A DNA stretch of 40,028 nt, taken from assembly GCA_017502125.1 (NCBI GenBank), contig JAFVVN010000005.1, forward strand, positions 1-40,028, written 5' to 3'. A model generated the notes under the pieces. That model saw only the letters and a list, made by a program, of their open reading frames with translations. It had not been told where the DNA came from and made no database searches. The stretch is from Bacteroidales bacterium (GTDB lineage: Bacteria > Bacteroidota > Bacteroidia > Bacteroidales > UBA932). The translations under genes and the position numbers were made by a program. Of this stretch, positions 1 to 9,102 are shown piece after piece. Position 1 is the stretch's first letter. Every line of letters begins with the position of its first letter.

Positions 1-382
1 GGTCGATGATGAGGTTGCTGACCTCAGCAAGACGATAGACGTTTGCCTCGCGTGCACGATAGTCTCCTCCCTTGATTGTGTCATAGAAGAGACGATAGAC
101 AGAGTCATTGTCGTTCTGATAGTTCTTAGCGGCATTGATACCACCCTGTGCTGCAATAGAGTGAGCACGACGAGGTGAGTCGCTGATGCAGAACACTTTG
201 ACGTTGTAGCCGAGCTCACCGAGTGAAGCAGCTGCAGACGCTCCACCGAGACCGGTTCCTACTACAATGACTTCGAGTTTTCTTTTGTTGCCAGGGCTGA
301 CAACACGGATCTGAGATTTGTGCTTTGTCCATTTCTCTGACAAAGGTCCCTCAGGAATCTTAGAAATAAGTTTTTCGGCCAT
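1..382 (-). CDS. Fumarate reductase/succinate dehydrogenase flavoprotein subunit, N-terminal part (runs off the window)
   Basis: About 127 codons are visible, beginning with ATG at 382. The protein starts [18 protein letters not shown] and reaches the FAD-binding Rossmann motif ([19 protein letters not shown]), followed by the [13 protein letters not shown] segment that is diagnostic of flavoprotein subunits of fumarate reductase/succinate dehydrogenase; the His of this family's covalent-flavin motif is in HSIAAQGG. In Bacteroidales this membrane complex reduces fumarate to succinate during anaerobic respiration. The gene has its own promoter-like boxes immediately upstream (412-442). The cytochrome b subunit, often the gene just before the flavoprotein, is not upstream here. 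The catalytic fumarate-binding half lies outside the window. The family call is firm; the choice between frd and sdh naming is not possible from this piece. Confidence 0.93.
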   Translation of the reverse strand, partial: MAEKLISKIPEGPLSEKWTKHKSQIRVVSPGNKRKLEVIVVGTGLGGASAAASLGELGYNVKVFCISDSPRRAHSIAAQGGINAAKNYQNDNDSVYRLFYDTIKGGDYRAREANVYRLAEVSNLIID

Positions 383-411
383 TTTATAGTGTTTAAATGA
401 AATTTCGGGCA

Positions 412-442
412 CAAGTATAATGAAAATCGGCCGATTTAGCAA
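412..442 (-). promoter_or_regulatory. Promoter for the flavoprotein gene
   Basis: On the minus strand, TTG at 442-440 is followed by a 20-base spacer and TATACTTG at 419-412. This fits the Bacteroidota sigma-ABfr pattern (TTTG or TTG, 19-21 bases, TAnnTTTG) with one mismatch in the -7 box. Transcription would start about 20 bases before the ATG at 382. The -33 region lies inside the loop of the preceding hairpin. Confidence 0.55.
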
Positions 443-457
443 TTAAATCAGCCGATT
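425..457 (-). terminator. Hairpin downstream of ruvB, probable terminator
   Basis: Arms 425-438 and 444-457 pair at 13 of 14 positions around a 5-base loop. On the minus strand the stem is followed by a short T-rich run (TTTTCATT). It lies 100 bases past the ruvB stop codon and just before the flavoprotein promoter, so it would separate the two transcripts. Confidence 0.5.
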
Positions 458-477
458 ACCTATTATTTATGATAGGG

Positions 478-498
478 ATTCCCGATCAGGTCGGGAAT
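478..498. repeat. REP-like palindrome ATTCCCGA/TCGGGAAT
   Basis: ATTCCCGA (478-485) and TCGGGAAT (491-498) form a perfect 8-bp stem with loop TCAGG. Read on the minus strand this is the TCATTCCCGACCTGATCGGG type of palindrome that recurs in intergenic DNA of many bacteria. It overlaps the first unit of the adjoining 23-base tandem repeat. Confidence 0.6.
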
Positions 499-559
499 GA
501 CGCTAAAAATATGTCGTGAACGATGGAGAAAATTTGTCGGGAATGATGCAGAAAATCTA
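491..559. repeat. Three imperfect 23-base tandem repeats abutting the ruvB stop codon
   Basis: Units begin at 491, 514 and 537. Their first 20 bases are TCGGGAATGACGCTAAAAAT, TCGTGAACGATGGAGAAAAT and TCGGGAATGATGCAGAAAAT. The period is exactly 23 in both steps. The last unit runs into the ruvB stop codon (557-559). Confidence 0.65.
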
Positions 560-1585
560 GAACAGGGTAGGGTCGTCGAGGTTGATGTTGCCCTTATCCA
601 GGCCGAGATGCCTGTAGGCAAGTTCAGTGACCTCTCTTCCACGAGGTGTCCTCATTATGAATCCCTCCTTGATCAGGAACGGCTCATATACCTCTTCAAG
701 GGTTCCTTGATCCTCTCCCACAGCAGTTGCAATGGTATTTGCGCCTACCGGGCCTCCCTTGAATTTCGTTATAATAGTCTTAAGTATCTTATTATCAATA
801 GTATCCAATCCTCTCTTGTCTATATTAAGTGCATCAAGAGCGTAACGGGCTATCTCCAGGTCTATCACGCCATTTCCCATAACCTGGGCAAAATCGCGCA
901 CACGACGAAGAAGGGAGTTCGCTATTCGTGGAGTACCACGGCTCCTGAGAGCAATTTCATAGGCCGCATTCTGGTCGATTTCCACCTTTAATATATTAGC
1001 ACTCCTCCTGACTATGTTCACAAGGGTCATCGTGTCATAGTATTCCATCGCGCAGGTTATGCCGAAACGGGCCCGCAAAGGAGAAGTGAGCAGACCGCTT
1101 CTTGTGGTGGCTCCCACAAGGGTGAACGGATTAAGGGATATACGCACAGACCTTGCACCCGGTCCCTTGTCTATCATTATATCGATTACAAAATCCTCCA
1201 TCGCAGAATAGAGATATTCCTCCACGACAGGGGAGAGCCTGTGAATTTCGTCTATGAACAGGACGTCTCCCTCCTCAAGAGAGGTCAGAAGGCCGGCCAG
1301 ATCGCCAGGTTTGTCAAGGATGGGACCTGAGGTCACCTTCATGTTCACCCCAAGTTCATTCGCTATGATATGTGCAAGAGTGGTCTTTCCAAGACCCGGA
1401 GGACCGTGGAAGAGCACATGGTCGAGCGACTCACCCCTCATCTTGGCCGCCGCCACGAAGATCTTGAGGTTTGCCACTATCTTGTCCTGTCCTGTGAAGT
1501 CTTTAAGGTCCTGCGGACGGATAATTCCGTCCAAATCCTTATCTTTGCCCTCGTTGATATTATGCGGATCGAAATCTGTCATCAT
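557..1585 (-). CDS. ruvB: Holliday junction branch-migration ATPase RuvB
   Basis: The product is 342 residues, the usual RuvB length. RuvB hexamers with RuvA drive branch migration of Holliday junctions in recombination and fork repair. Walker A is GPPGLGKT (about 61-68), Walker B is DEIHR (about 112-116), sensor 1 is GATTRSG (about 158-164), an arginine finger lies in SPLRARFG, and the C-terminal winged helix includes TPRGRE. I chose the MMTDFD start at 1585 (1582 is equally possible). An in-frame upstream start at 1612 would add nine atypical residues and lies at a -7-like box. No ruvA or ruvC is near. The gene is divergent from mfd. Confidence 0.97.
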   Translation of the reverse strand: MMTDFDPHNINEGKDKDLDGIIRPQDLKDFTGQDKIVANLKIFVAAAKMRGESLDHVLFHGPPGLGKTTLAHIIANELGVNMKVTSGPILDKPGDLAGLLTSLEEGDVLFIDEIHRLSPVVEEYLYSAMEDFVIDIMIDKGPGARSVRISLNPFTLVGATTRSGLLTSPLRARFGITCAMEYYDTMTLVNIVRRSANILKVEIDQNAAYEIALRSRGTPRIANSLLRRVRDFAQVMGNGVIDLEIARYALDALNIDKRGLDTIDNKILKTIITKFKGGPVGANTIATAVGEDQGTLEEVYEPFLIKEGFIMRTPRGREVTELAYRHLGLDKGNINLDDPTLF

Positions 1586-1609
1586 GGTCGACTCAAAAAT
1601 AATTATATA

Positions 1610-1617
1610 CAAATATA
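1610..1617 (-). promoter_or_regulatory. -7 box for ruvB
   Basis: TATATTTG on the minus strand matches the Bacteroidota -7 consensus TAnnTTTG. It lies 24 bases before the ATG at 1585. I see no convincing -33 TTTG at 19-21 bases. Confidence 0.4.
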
Positions 1618-1653
1618 GATTATATTTTTATAATTTAATGATGTTTATTTCGC

Positions 1654-1861
1654 TGTTGATATGTTGATAATCGAAAATCAGTGCTGAATATCAAATGGTT
1701 GGAATGGTTGATGTGTGTTGAAAAGACTGGTGTGAATTTACTGGAAAAATGTGGATGAAAAATTTTGAAGATAATTCCAGGCTGCGTAATATACGGAGTT
1801 TCTGATTTTGCCAATTTAGTTTTCATTTAGTTTAAACAGGTTTTTCAACCGGTTTTCAACA
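1654..1861. other. Cluster of DnaA-box-like 9-mers in the ruvB-mfd spacer
   Basis: The 290-base AT-rich spacer contains TGTTGATAT (1654-1662), TGTTGATAA (1662-1670), TGTTGAAAA (1716-1724) and TGTGGATGA (1750-1758), then in the opposite orientation TTTTCAACC (1842-1850) and TTTTCAACA (1853-1861). Four of the six (1662, 1716, 1750 and 1853) differ by one base from the DnaA consensus TGTGNAWAA or its complement; 1654 and 1842 differ by two. The region may be a DnaA-binding or origin-like site, or only a promoter region. No coding gene is evident in it. Confidence 0.3.
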
Positions 1862-1875
1862 GAAAAACAAATCGA

Positions 1876-4800
1876 ATGTTAATAAGTACAAAATCCGTTG
1901 AAATATTAAAGGAAAGAATTGTGTCTGATGCGGAGATATTCTGCAGCGGACTGTTTCTTTCCGCCAGATGGTTCGTGATTTCCCAGCTTGATCATGAAGG
2001 AATCCAGCTCATAGTTCTTCCTGACAGGGATTCTGCTGAATATTGCGCGGCTGACCTGTATGACCTTATAGACGGAGACCGTGTGTTCTTCCTTCCTGAT
2101 TCAGGAAAGAAACTGGAAAAGAGCAATTATAAATCCACTCTCGGGGTGCAGAGAACTTCGGCTATAGGGAAGATTCTTGATCATAAGGAGGGTAAACTTG
2201 TGATAGTGACCTATCCTTCTGCCATAGAGGAGGGGATTCCTGATGAGGGGAGGATAAGGGAGTCGCTTCTCAATCTCACCGTGGGGGACGAAATAAGTCA
2301 TGACGAGATGGTGGAGAAACTCTTCGGAAGCGGATTCGAGAGGGTGGATTTCGTTGCGGAACCCGGACAGTTTGCAGTCAGGGGAGCCATCGTGGACATA
2401 TTCTCATATTCATACAGTGACCCTTTCAGAATCTCATTTTTCGGAGACGAAATAGAGACCATAAACATCTTCGACTGCAACAGCCAGCTTTCGAAGGAAA
2501 AGGTTGTTTCGGCAGCCATATATCCGGACCTCATTGCTTCCGAGAGTGAGGAGACCTTGATCAGTGTTGCCGATATCCTTCCTGAGGATACTCTGGTGTG
2601 GCTGGATTCTTCTGATATGTACAGAAACATGGAGTTCTTTCAGCTTCTTGAGAGGTTCAGGAGGATATATATGGAAATTCCGCTTTCACGTCAGAATGAG
2701 GACCCGGTCAAGTTCAATATAACTCCTCAGCCTTCATTCAACAAGAATTTCGAACTTCTTACGGAGGATATACGCAGGCATCTGGAAGAAGGATACCGGG
2801 TGAGGATCTATGGAGAAAAGCAGTCTCAGCTTGAAAGACTCAGTTCCATTCTTTCCCAGAACGGGGGAATACTTCCGGAATTTGTCCAGGGAAAGAATAT
2901 TCATAACGGATTCATCGACCACGACGACAAGGTGTGTTGCTACAGCGACCATGAGATATTTGACCGTTTCCACCGTGTGAGCATAAGACGTACTGTTGAA
3001 AAGAGCGAGCAGCTTACCATCAACGACCTCACTTCATTTGCGATAGGGGATTATATAGTCCATATCGACTACGGAGTCGGAATTTTCGGAGGACTCGTCA
3101 GGATGAAGGATGACAAGGGACGGATGCATGAAGTTGTGAAGCTTACATATAAGGATAATGATGTTGTCTTTGTTTCCGTTCACGCTCTTCATAAGATATC
3201 ACGTTATAAATCAAAGGATTCGGAGCCGCCTAAGATACATAAGCTCGGTTCCAGGGCATGGCAGAACCTCAAGTCCAGCACCAAGGCGAAGGTCAAGGAT
3301 ATAGCCAAGGACCTGATTCAGCTTTATGCCAAGAGAAAGAGTGCAAGAGGATTTGCCTTTTCGGCCGACACATATCTCCAGCAGGAACTTGAGTCTTCAT
3401 TCATGTATGAGGATACTCCGGATCAGGAAAAGGCTGTATATGCAGTCAAGAGGGATATGGAGGATGACTGCCCTATGGACAGACTGGTCTGTGGCGATGT
3501 GGGATTCGGAAAGACCGAGGTGGCTGTCAGGGCGGCATTCAAGGCAGTTGCGGACAGCAAGCAGGTGGCTGTTCTGGTTCCAACCACCATTCTGGCTCTC
3601 CAGCATTTCAATACATTCAAAAACCGTCTCAAGGACCTTCCTTGCAATATAGATTATGTCAGCCGGCTCAGGACGGCAAAGGAGATTGCCGACATACAGA
3701 AGAGGCTTAAGGCAGGAACTCTTGATATAGTGATAGGAACTCATAAGCTTATAGGAAAAGGATTTGAGTTCAAGGACTTGGGACTTCTCATCATCGATGA
3801 GGAGCAGAAATTCGGAGTGAGCGCAAAGGAAAAGCTTCGTCAGCTGAAGGCGTCGGTGGACACCTTGACCCTCACTGCCACACCTATCCCAAGAACCCTT
3901 CAGTTCTCCCTTCTCGGTGCAAGGGACCTTTCCATAATAAGCACACCTCCGCCTAACAGGATTCCTGTCCAGACTGAAATAATGCTCTTCGACCATGATG
4001 AACTCAAGAAGATAATCAGGTATGAACTGAACAGGGGAGGGCAGATATTCTTTGTCCACAACAGAGTGGAGGAGCTGCAGTCCATCCATGACATCCTTCA
4101 CAGGCTGGTACCCGACATGAAGATATGTGTCGCTCATGGTCAGATGGAGGCCAAGGTCCTTGAAAACAAGATTCTGGACTTCATGGCAGGAGACTACGAC
4201 ATGCTTCTGTGCACCACAATCATAGAGAGCGGACTTGATATACCGAACGCGAACACGATAATAATAAACCAGGCCCAGAACATAGGTCTGAGTGACCTGC
4301 ATCAGCTTCGTGGGCGTGTGGGACGCTCCAACAGAAGAGCGTTCTGTTATCTCATGGTCCCTCCTCTTGTCTCGATAACAGATGATGCCAGAAGGAGACT
4401 CAAGGCCATAGAATCATTCTCCGATCTCGGAAGCGGATTCAACATCGCCATGCAGGATCTGGATATCCGTGGAGCCGGAAATCTCCTCGGAGCCGAGCAG
4501 AGCGGATTCATTACCGACATGGGATTCGAGACCTATCAGAAGATCCTGGCCGAGGCAATGGAAGAACTTGGAATGGAATCCGGAGTGACGACCAGAAGTT
4601 CAGACGAGTCCTTTGTCTCCGACTGCACCATTGAAACTGACCAGCTTGCTCTTATTCCTGATTCATACATAGATATGACCGCGGAGAAGATAAGGATATA
4701 CAAGGAACTGGATTCGCTCACTTCAGACAGGGAAATGGAACAGCTCAGGAAAAGGCTTGAAGACAGGTTCGGTCCTATGCCTGACGAACTCAAGAGACTC

Positions 4801-5061
4801 TTCGATATAGTGAGGATAAGGCAGCTTGGACAGAAGCTTGGTTTTGAGAAGATAATAATCAAGAATGGTGTTCTTATAGCCTTCTTCATCTCAAATCCTC
4901 TTTCCCAATATTACAGGACTGACCGTTTTTCCAAGATACTTGAAAACGTGAGCCTCAATCCGAAGCTTTTCGAACTCAAGCAGAATGACAGCAAGCTCAG
5001 GGTGTTCTCCCGTAATATAGACAGCATTGCAAAGGCATATTCGGTTTTGCAAAGGTTGTAG
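1876..5061 (+). CDS. mfd: Transcription-repair coupling factor Mfd
   Basis: This 1061-residue ATP-dependent translocase removes RNA polymerase stalled at lesions and recruits UvrA. The N-terminal part has the UvrB-like region (FVAEPGQFAVRGAIVDIFS near 155-175). The CarD-like RNA-polymerase-interaction domain starts near 388 (IGDYIVHIDYGVGIF). The helicase core has Walker A GDVGFGKTE near 540, DEEQ (motif II) near 640, TATPIPRTL, and GRVGRSNRRAF as motif VI. The C-terminal TRCF domain is present. It is somewhat shorter than E. coli Mfd (1148 residues), with the deficit at the N-terminal side. It is divergent from ruvB; coaX follows after 38 bases. Confidence 0.97.
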   Translation: MLISTKSVEILKERIVSDAEIFCSGLFLSARWFVISQLDHEGIQLIVLPDRDSAEYCAADLYDLIDGDRVFFLPDSGKKLEKSNYKSTLGVQRTSAIGKILDHKEGKLVIVTYPSAIEEGIPDEGRIRESLLNLTVGDEISHDEMVEKLFGSGFERVDFVAEPGQFAVRGAIVDIFSYSYSDPFRISFFGDEIETINIFDCNSQLSKEKVVSAAIYPDLIASESEETLISVADILPEDTLVWLDSSDMYRNMEFFQLLERFRRIYMEIPLSRQNEDPVKFNITPQPSFNKNFELLTEDIRRHLEEGYRVRIYGEKQSQLERLSSILSQNGGILPEFVQGKNIHNGFIDHDDKVCCYSDHEIFDRFHRVSIRRTVEKSEQLTINDLTSFAIGDYIVHIDYGVGIFGGLVRMKDDKGRMHEVVKLTYKDNDVVFVSVHALHKISRYKSKDSEPPKIHKLGSRAWQNLKSSTKAKVKDIAKDLIQLYAKRKSARGFAFSADTYLQQELESSFMYEDTPDQEKAVYAVKRDMEDDCPMDRLVCGDVGFGKTEVAVRAAFKAVADSKQVAVLVPTTILALQHFNTFKNRLKDLPCNIDYVSRLRTAKEIADIQKRLKAGTLDIVIGTHKLIGKGFEFKDLGLLIIDEEQKFGVSAKEKLRQLKASVDTLTLTATPIPRTLQFSLLGARDLSIISTPPPNRIPVQTEIMLFDHDELKKIIRYELNRGGQIFFVHNRVEELQSIHDILHRLVPDMKICVAHGQMEAKVLENKILDFMAGDYDMLLCTTIIESGLDIPNANTIIINQAQNIGLSDLHQLRGRVGRSNRRAFCYLMVPPLVSITDDARRRLKAIESFSDLGSGFNIAMQDLDIRGAGNLLGAEQSGFITDMGFETYQKILAEAMEELGMESGVTTRSSDESFVSDCTIETDQLALIPDSYIDMTAEKIRIYKELDSLTSDREMEQLRKRLEDRFGPMPDELKRLFDIVRIRQLGQKLGFEKIIIKNGVLIAFFISNPLSQYYRTDRFSKILENVSLNPKLFELKQNDSKLRVFSRNIDSIAKAYSVLQRL

Positions 5062-5099
5062 ATTTTTGTAAATTTGTCTGTTTTTTAAAGCATTGCGAA

Positions 5100-5813
5100 G
5101 TGGCAAATCTTATAATCGACATAGGAAACACAGCCATTAAGGCATCGTGGTGTGACGGGATCACCCTTGGCAAGACATTCAGATATCAGGGGGAGAGAAT
5201 GCTTGAATTCATTCTTTCGCTCACTGAAAAAACAAGGCCCGATATCCTTGTTCTGAGTAGTGTAAGGTATTTTTCTCCTCAGAATATCCAGAAACTTGAA
5301 GATGTATGCGAGAGATTCGTCGTTGTTGATGAAGAACTTATGCAGTCATACGGACTTCCTTCATGGCTGACCCCTGACAGGGCCGCTTCCATCATAGCGT
5401 CAAGATATCTTTTCAAAGGACGTGGCTGCACCATTTTCGATTTCGGAACCACCCTCACTGTGGATTTTCTTGATGTTGAAGGTGAATTCAAGGGAGGAAA
5501 CACATCTCCGGGATGCAAGACCAGATTCAAGGCTCTCAACAGATATTCCAAGTCACTTCCGCTGCTTGATGCTCCGGAAATTACGGCTGACGAAGGAAAT
5601 GATATTTCATCTTCAATCACTTCCGGTGTGATTTCAGGCATAATGTTTGAAATCGAGGGTTACATTTTACGCAACCCTGAAAATATTAATGTTTTTACAG
5701 GTGGAGATGCAATTTATTTTGCAAAAAGAATGAAAAACTCCATCTTTGTAGTTTGTAACCTTGTTTTGATGGGGTTGGCTTTAATAGCTGTTGAATATGA
5801 TAAGAAAGATTGA
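5100..5813 (+). CDS. coaX: Type III pantothenate kinase CoaX
   Basis: This 237-residue enzyme phosphorylates pantothenate in the first step of coenzyme A synthesis. It is the type III ASKHA-fold kinase, which needs a monovalent cation. Visible motifs are the phosphate loop IDIGNTAIK (6-14), TPDRAAS near 98 (the DR motif), FDFGTTLTVDF near 120, and GGNTSPG near 140. Initiation is at GTG; there is no nearby in-frame ATG that would keep the IDIGNT motif. The 3' end overlaps the next gene by 17 bases, which suggests translational coupling. Confidence 0.95.
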   Translation: MANLIIDIGNTAIKASWCDGITLGKTFRYQGERMLEFILSLTEKTRPDILVLSSVRYFSPQNIQKLEDVCERFVVVDEELMQSYGLPSWLTPDRAASIIASRYLFKGRGCTIFDFGTTLTVDFLDVEGEFKGGNTSPGCKTRFKALNRYSKSLPLLDAPEITADEGNDISSSITSGVISGIMFEIEGYILRNPENINVFTGGDAIYFAKRMKNSIFVVCNLVLMGLALIAVEYDKKD

Positions 5814-7110
5814 AAGAGCGTTTTTGCTGGCAGTATTTCTCATCATAGGCGTTTCTGCGTCGGCGCAGGAGGGAGCTTATGGTGCGTATACTCCGTATTC
5901 CGTATTCGGAGTAGGGGAGATTGCGAAGGAGGGTACTGCATACAACAAGAGCATGGGAGGTACAGGAATAGCCACTCGTAACAGAAGGTTCATCAATTAT
6001 ACCAATCCTGCTGCAGTGACCGCACGTGACAGTCTTGCATTCATGGCTGATTTCGGACTTGAGCAGAAGAATACCATCTACAGACAGGGTGACCTGAGAT
6101 CGGGAAACAACACTTTCAACATTCACGATTTCGTAATGAGCTTCCCTATCTACAGATCTTCGGCTTTCATGGTGGGAATATCCCCATTCAGTGATGTAGG
6201 ATATGATTTTTCTTCAATTGAAACCGATCCGGAAATCATTGGAAACACAGGAAACATCACATACGACTCATATGGCACCGGAAGTATATACAAAGTGTTC
6301 GTAGGAGCTGGAGTGACATTCTGGAAGAGGCTGTCCCTGGGTGCGGAATTCATATATTATTTCGGTAATATAGACAAGATCACCCATATGGATTATGCAG
6401 ACAATTCCTACAGGTCTGTGAATACCGGAAGTGAGATATCGTTGAATGGAGCGACCGGAAAATTCGGACTCCAGTACGAGCAGAAGCTTGGAGGCGATGT
6501 GTCCATGACCTTGGGAGCCACATACAGGATGTCTACAAAGCTGAACGGATATTCTACAAATTACAGATATGCAGTGCAGTCGAGCGTGGTGGATACCTTG
6601 AAGCATAGTGTCGACACTCTTTCCCGTGGAAATGTGAAGCTGGGGGATGAGATAGGAGTGGGAATATCAGTGAAGGGAGGAGAAAAATGGCATGTGGAGT
6701 TCAATTATCTCAGAAGCGGATGGGGAAACACAGGAATGGATACGGCACCGGGTTTTGCGGCCATAGGGGATTCTCGTTTCAGTGCCACCACATCACAGTC
6801 CTTCAGACTCGGATTTGAGATCGTTCCGAACAGGAATGACATCAGATACTATATGAGAAGATGTGCCTACCGTGCCGGAGTCTATTATGATCAGGCATAT
6901 TACAAGCTGGACGGACATAATGTGAATTCGATGGGTGTGACATTGGGTATAACCCTGCCGGTGTTCAGATGGTACAACGGCATCACCCTGGGAGTTGACT
7001 TTGGGCAGAAGTCGAGCACAAGGCACAATATGGTGCGGGAAAGATATGCCAAGATAGTCGTGGGATTCAATATTCACGACATCTGGTTCCAGAAACCAAG
7101 ATATAATTAA
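5797..7110 (+). CDS. Outer membrane beta-barrel protein encoded after coaX
   Basis: The product is about 437 residues with a signal peptide (MIRKIERAFLLAVFLIIGVSASAQ). The mature protein begins with Gly/Tyr-rich sequence and contains MGGTGIATRN and NYTNPAAV, typical of FadL/PorV-like outer membrane proteins, then alternating aromatic and polar strands to the C-terminus. I use ATG 5797, inside coaX, rather than the TTG six bases earlier. The gene sits between coaX and an exported TPR protein, an order I associate with Bacteroidales. The role is unknown; envelope biogenesis is an inference from the lptC and ppiD neighbours. Confidence 0.8.
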   Translation: MIRKIERAFLLAVFLIIGVSASAQEGAYGAYTPYSVFGVGEIAKEGTAYNKSMGGTGIATRNRRFINYTNPAAVTARDSLAFMADFGLEQKNTIYRQGDLRSGNNTFNIHDFVMSFPIYRSSAFMVGISPFSDVGYDFSSIETDPEIIGNTGNITYDSYGTGSIYKVFVGAGVTFWKRLSLGAEFIYYFGNIDKITHMDYADNSYRSVNTGSEISLNGATGKFGLQYEQKLGGDVSMTLGATYRMSTKLNGYSTNYRYAVQSSVVDTLKHSVDTLSRGNVKLGDEIGVGISVKGGEKWHVEFNYLRSGWGNTGMDTAPGFAAIGDSRFSATTSQSFRLGFEIVPNRNDIRYYMRRCAYRAGVYYDQAYYKLDGHNVNSMGVTLGITLPVFRWYNGITLGVDFGQKSSTRHNMVRERYAKIVVGFNIHDIWFQKPRYN

Positions 7111-7124
7111 AACACACAATATTT

Positions 7125-8453
7125 ATGAAAAGATTTATACTGCTTATTTCGGTAGCTGCCGCAGCGTTGATCGGCAGCACAACTCTTTCCGCTCAGGGAA
7201 AGTTCGGTCCAGACAGCGCCGAGTGCATCAAGTATCTGTCTTATTACACAGAGTATTACAAGCAGAAGAATTATGATTCTGCCCTTCCTAACTGGAGAAA
7301 GGCATATAATATCTGCCCTCCTACATCAAGATATACTCTTCTTTCCAACGGTACGACTCTCGTGAAGAGACTCATCCAGAGCAATGCAAAGAACCCTGAA
7401 TACAAGGCTGCTCTCATCGATACCCTCATGACCATCTACGATCAGAGAGTACAGTACTGGCCAAAGTATGCTACCACTTCCCTCAACAACAAGGCGCTCG
7501 ATATGTATAATTACATGAAGAACGATCCTGCAAAGCTTTATGAGGGACTTACAGAAGTGGTTGCAAAGAACCAGAGTAAGACCACTCCTAACGTATTCCT
7601 TTTCCAGATGAATACTGCAATCGACCTTTACAAGGATGGAAAGCTCGATCCTGAGACTGTGATCAATGTATATGAGACAGCTGTAGGTCATCTTGGTGCA
7701 ATCACTCCTAAGAACGACAAGGAGAAGGAGAATATTGACAAGACAATAAGTGACATCGAGAGCCTTTTCGTAACAAGCCAGGTGGCAAGCTGCGACAACC
7801 TGATTGCTCTCTTTGGTCCTCGTTATGCTGCTGATCCTCAGAACCTTGACCTTGCTAAGTCTATTGTCAAGATGATGAGCATCACTGAGGGATGTACAGA
7901 CAATGACCTCTTCCTCAACGCTGTGACCACCATGTACACTCTTGAGCCTTCTCACACTTCTGCATATTTCCTCTACAAGCTCTATTCTTCAAGAGACGAT
8001 GTGGACAATGCAGTCAAGTATATGGAAGAGGCTATCGCTTCAGAGGAGTCTGATGTCGAGACTGATGCAAACTACAACTTCGAGCTCGCAGCATTCTGCT
8101 ACAAGAACGGAAAAAATGCAAGGGCAATCGAGGCAGCTCAGAAGACAGTTGAGCTTTCAGATGCACTTGACGGAAAGGCATACCTCCTTATGGGAACCAT
8201 CTGGGGAACACTTCCATGCCCTGGTAACGAGATTGAGACAAGGTCCAAGTATTGGGTTGCTGTCGACTATATGGTGAAGGCTAAGAATGCAGATCCTACA
8301 CTTGCCGAGGATGCAAACAACCTCATCGGTCAGTACAGCGCATACTATCCTCAGACTGCAGAGGCTTTCATGTACGATGTGACTGACGGACAGGCTTATA
8401 CTGTTTCATGCTCAGGACTCAGAGCAACTACAACTGTAAGAACTCAGAAGTAA
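7125..8453 (+). CDS. Exported tetratricopeptide-repeat protein
   Basis: The product has 442 residues and a signal peptide (MKRFILLISVAAAALIGSTTLSAQ). The rest is helical, with TPR-like units such as the segment near 270-340 (SAYFLYKLYSSRDDVDNAVK, YNFELAAFCYKNGKNARAIE). It is probably periplasmic and acts by protein-protein contact. It lies 14 bases after the beta-barrel gene and directly abuts lptC, so all three are likely one transcript. No catalytic motif is visible and the partner is unknown. Confidence 0.8.
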   Translation: MKRFILLISVAAAALIGSTTLSAQGKFGPDSAECIKYLSYYTEYYKQKNYDSALPNWRKAYNICPPTSRYTLLSNGTTLVKRLIQSNAKNPEYKAALIDTLMTIYDQRVQYWPKYATTSLNNKALDMYNYMKNDPAKLYEGLTEVVAKNQSKTTPNVFLFQMNTAIDLYKDGKLDPETVINVYETAVGHLGAITPKNDKEKENIDKTISDIESLFVTSQVASCDNLIALFGPRYAADPQNLDLAKSIVKMMSITEGCTDNDLFLNAVTTMYTLEPSHTSAYFLYKLYSSRDDVDNAVKYMEEAIASEESDVETDANYNFELAAFCYKNGKNARAIEAAQKTVELSDALDGKAYLLMGTIWGTLPCPGNEIETRSKYWVAVDYMVKAKNADPTLAEDANNLIGQYSAYYPQTAEAFMYDVTDGQAYTVSCSGLRATTTVRTQK

Positions 8454-9080
8454 TTGAAAAATTACCTTCATACTATAAAGATGATTGCAACCGCCGCGGC
8501 GGTTGCTTTCGTCGTTTTTTCGTGCAAGGGAAAATTAGGTGAGGCTCAGGTTCTTAATCTTGATGAAACCCCTGTCCAGGTGGTTGAGAACATGTTCATC
8601 AGCCAGACGGAAAACAGTGACCTTCAGATGCGTGCCGAAGCTCCTCTGATGGAAAGATATGAGCGTGATACACTCTCCTACGAACTGTTTCCAAAGGGAT
8701 TCTTCGTGTATGGATACACTGAGGAGGGACTTCTTGAGACCCATATAGTTGCAGACAATGCAAGACACCTGAAATATAAGGACGGAAGAGAAAGTTGGGA
8801 GGCCTTCGGTAATGTTGTGGTGAAGAACCTCATCAATCAGGAGACCATGGAGACGGACACCCTCTATTGGGACCAGAAGAATGAGAAGATATACACCCAC
8901 CGTTATGTGAAGATGTATTCACCGAAGGGATTCATGCAGGGTTATGGAATGGAATCCGATCAGAGGGCAAGGGACTCCAGGATATTCAATCCGTTCAATA
9001 GTTATGGCTTTGTTGTGCAGGATACCACGGAAGTGGTGATAGATTCTGCCAATTTTATAGGTCCATTGCAAAAAAAATAG
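8454..9080 (+). CDS. lptC: LPS export protein LptC, lipoprotein form
   Basis: The product has 208 residues. LptC accepts lipopolysaccharide from the LptBFG transporter and hands it to the periplasmic LptA-type bridge. A Cys at residue 24 (FVVFSC) suggests a lipid anchor, as is usual in Bacteroidota. The middle part (GYTEEGLLETHIVADNAR, FGNVVVKN, ETDTLYWDQ) is the OstA/LptC beta-jellyroll pattern. I favour the TTG at 8454, adjoining the previous stop codon, because it supplies the basic n-region (K2, K9) of the signal. The ATG at 8481 would leave an uncharged start, but cannot be excluded. Confidence 0.85.
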   Translation: MKNYLHTIKMIATAAAVAFVVFSCKGKLGEAQVLNLDETPVQVVENMFISQTENSDLQMRAEAPLMERYERDTLSYELFPKGFFVYGYTEEGLLETHIVADNARHLKYKDGRESWEAFGNVVVKNLINQETMETDTLYWDQKNEKIYTHRYVKMYSPKGFMQGYGMESDQRARDSRIFNPFNSYGFVVQDTTEVVIDSANFIGPLQKK

Positions 9081-9102
9081 CGTCAGATTACTGGAAAATT
9101 GT

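Noticed and set aside
497-991. 164-codon plus-strand open frame over the ruvB 3' end
   Set aside because: Overlaps ruvB antisense and the tandem repeat; no recognisable protein.
1635-1826. 63-codon minus-strand frame in the ruvB-mfd spacer
   Set aside because: The sequence is the repeated TGTTGA-type motifs in translation (many Ser, His, Phe, Thr); no signal or family.
1839-1860. Direct repeat GGTTTTTCAAC/GGTTTTCAAC considered as start of a CRISPR-like array
   Set aside because: Only two adjacent copies without spacers; kept only as part of the DnaA-box-like cluster.
3397-4302. 301-codon open frame on the minus strand inside mfd
   Set aside because: It mirrors mfd, whose protein has every helicase motif; the minus-strand product has no domain and implausible composition.
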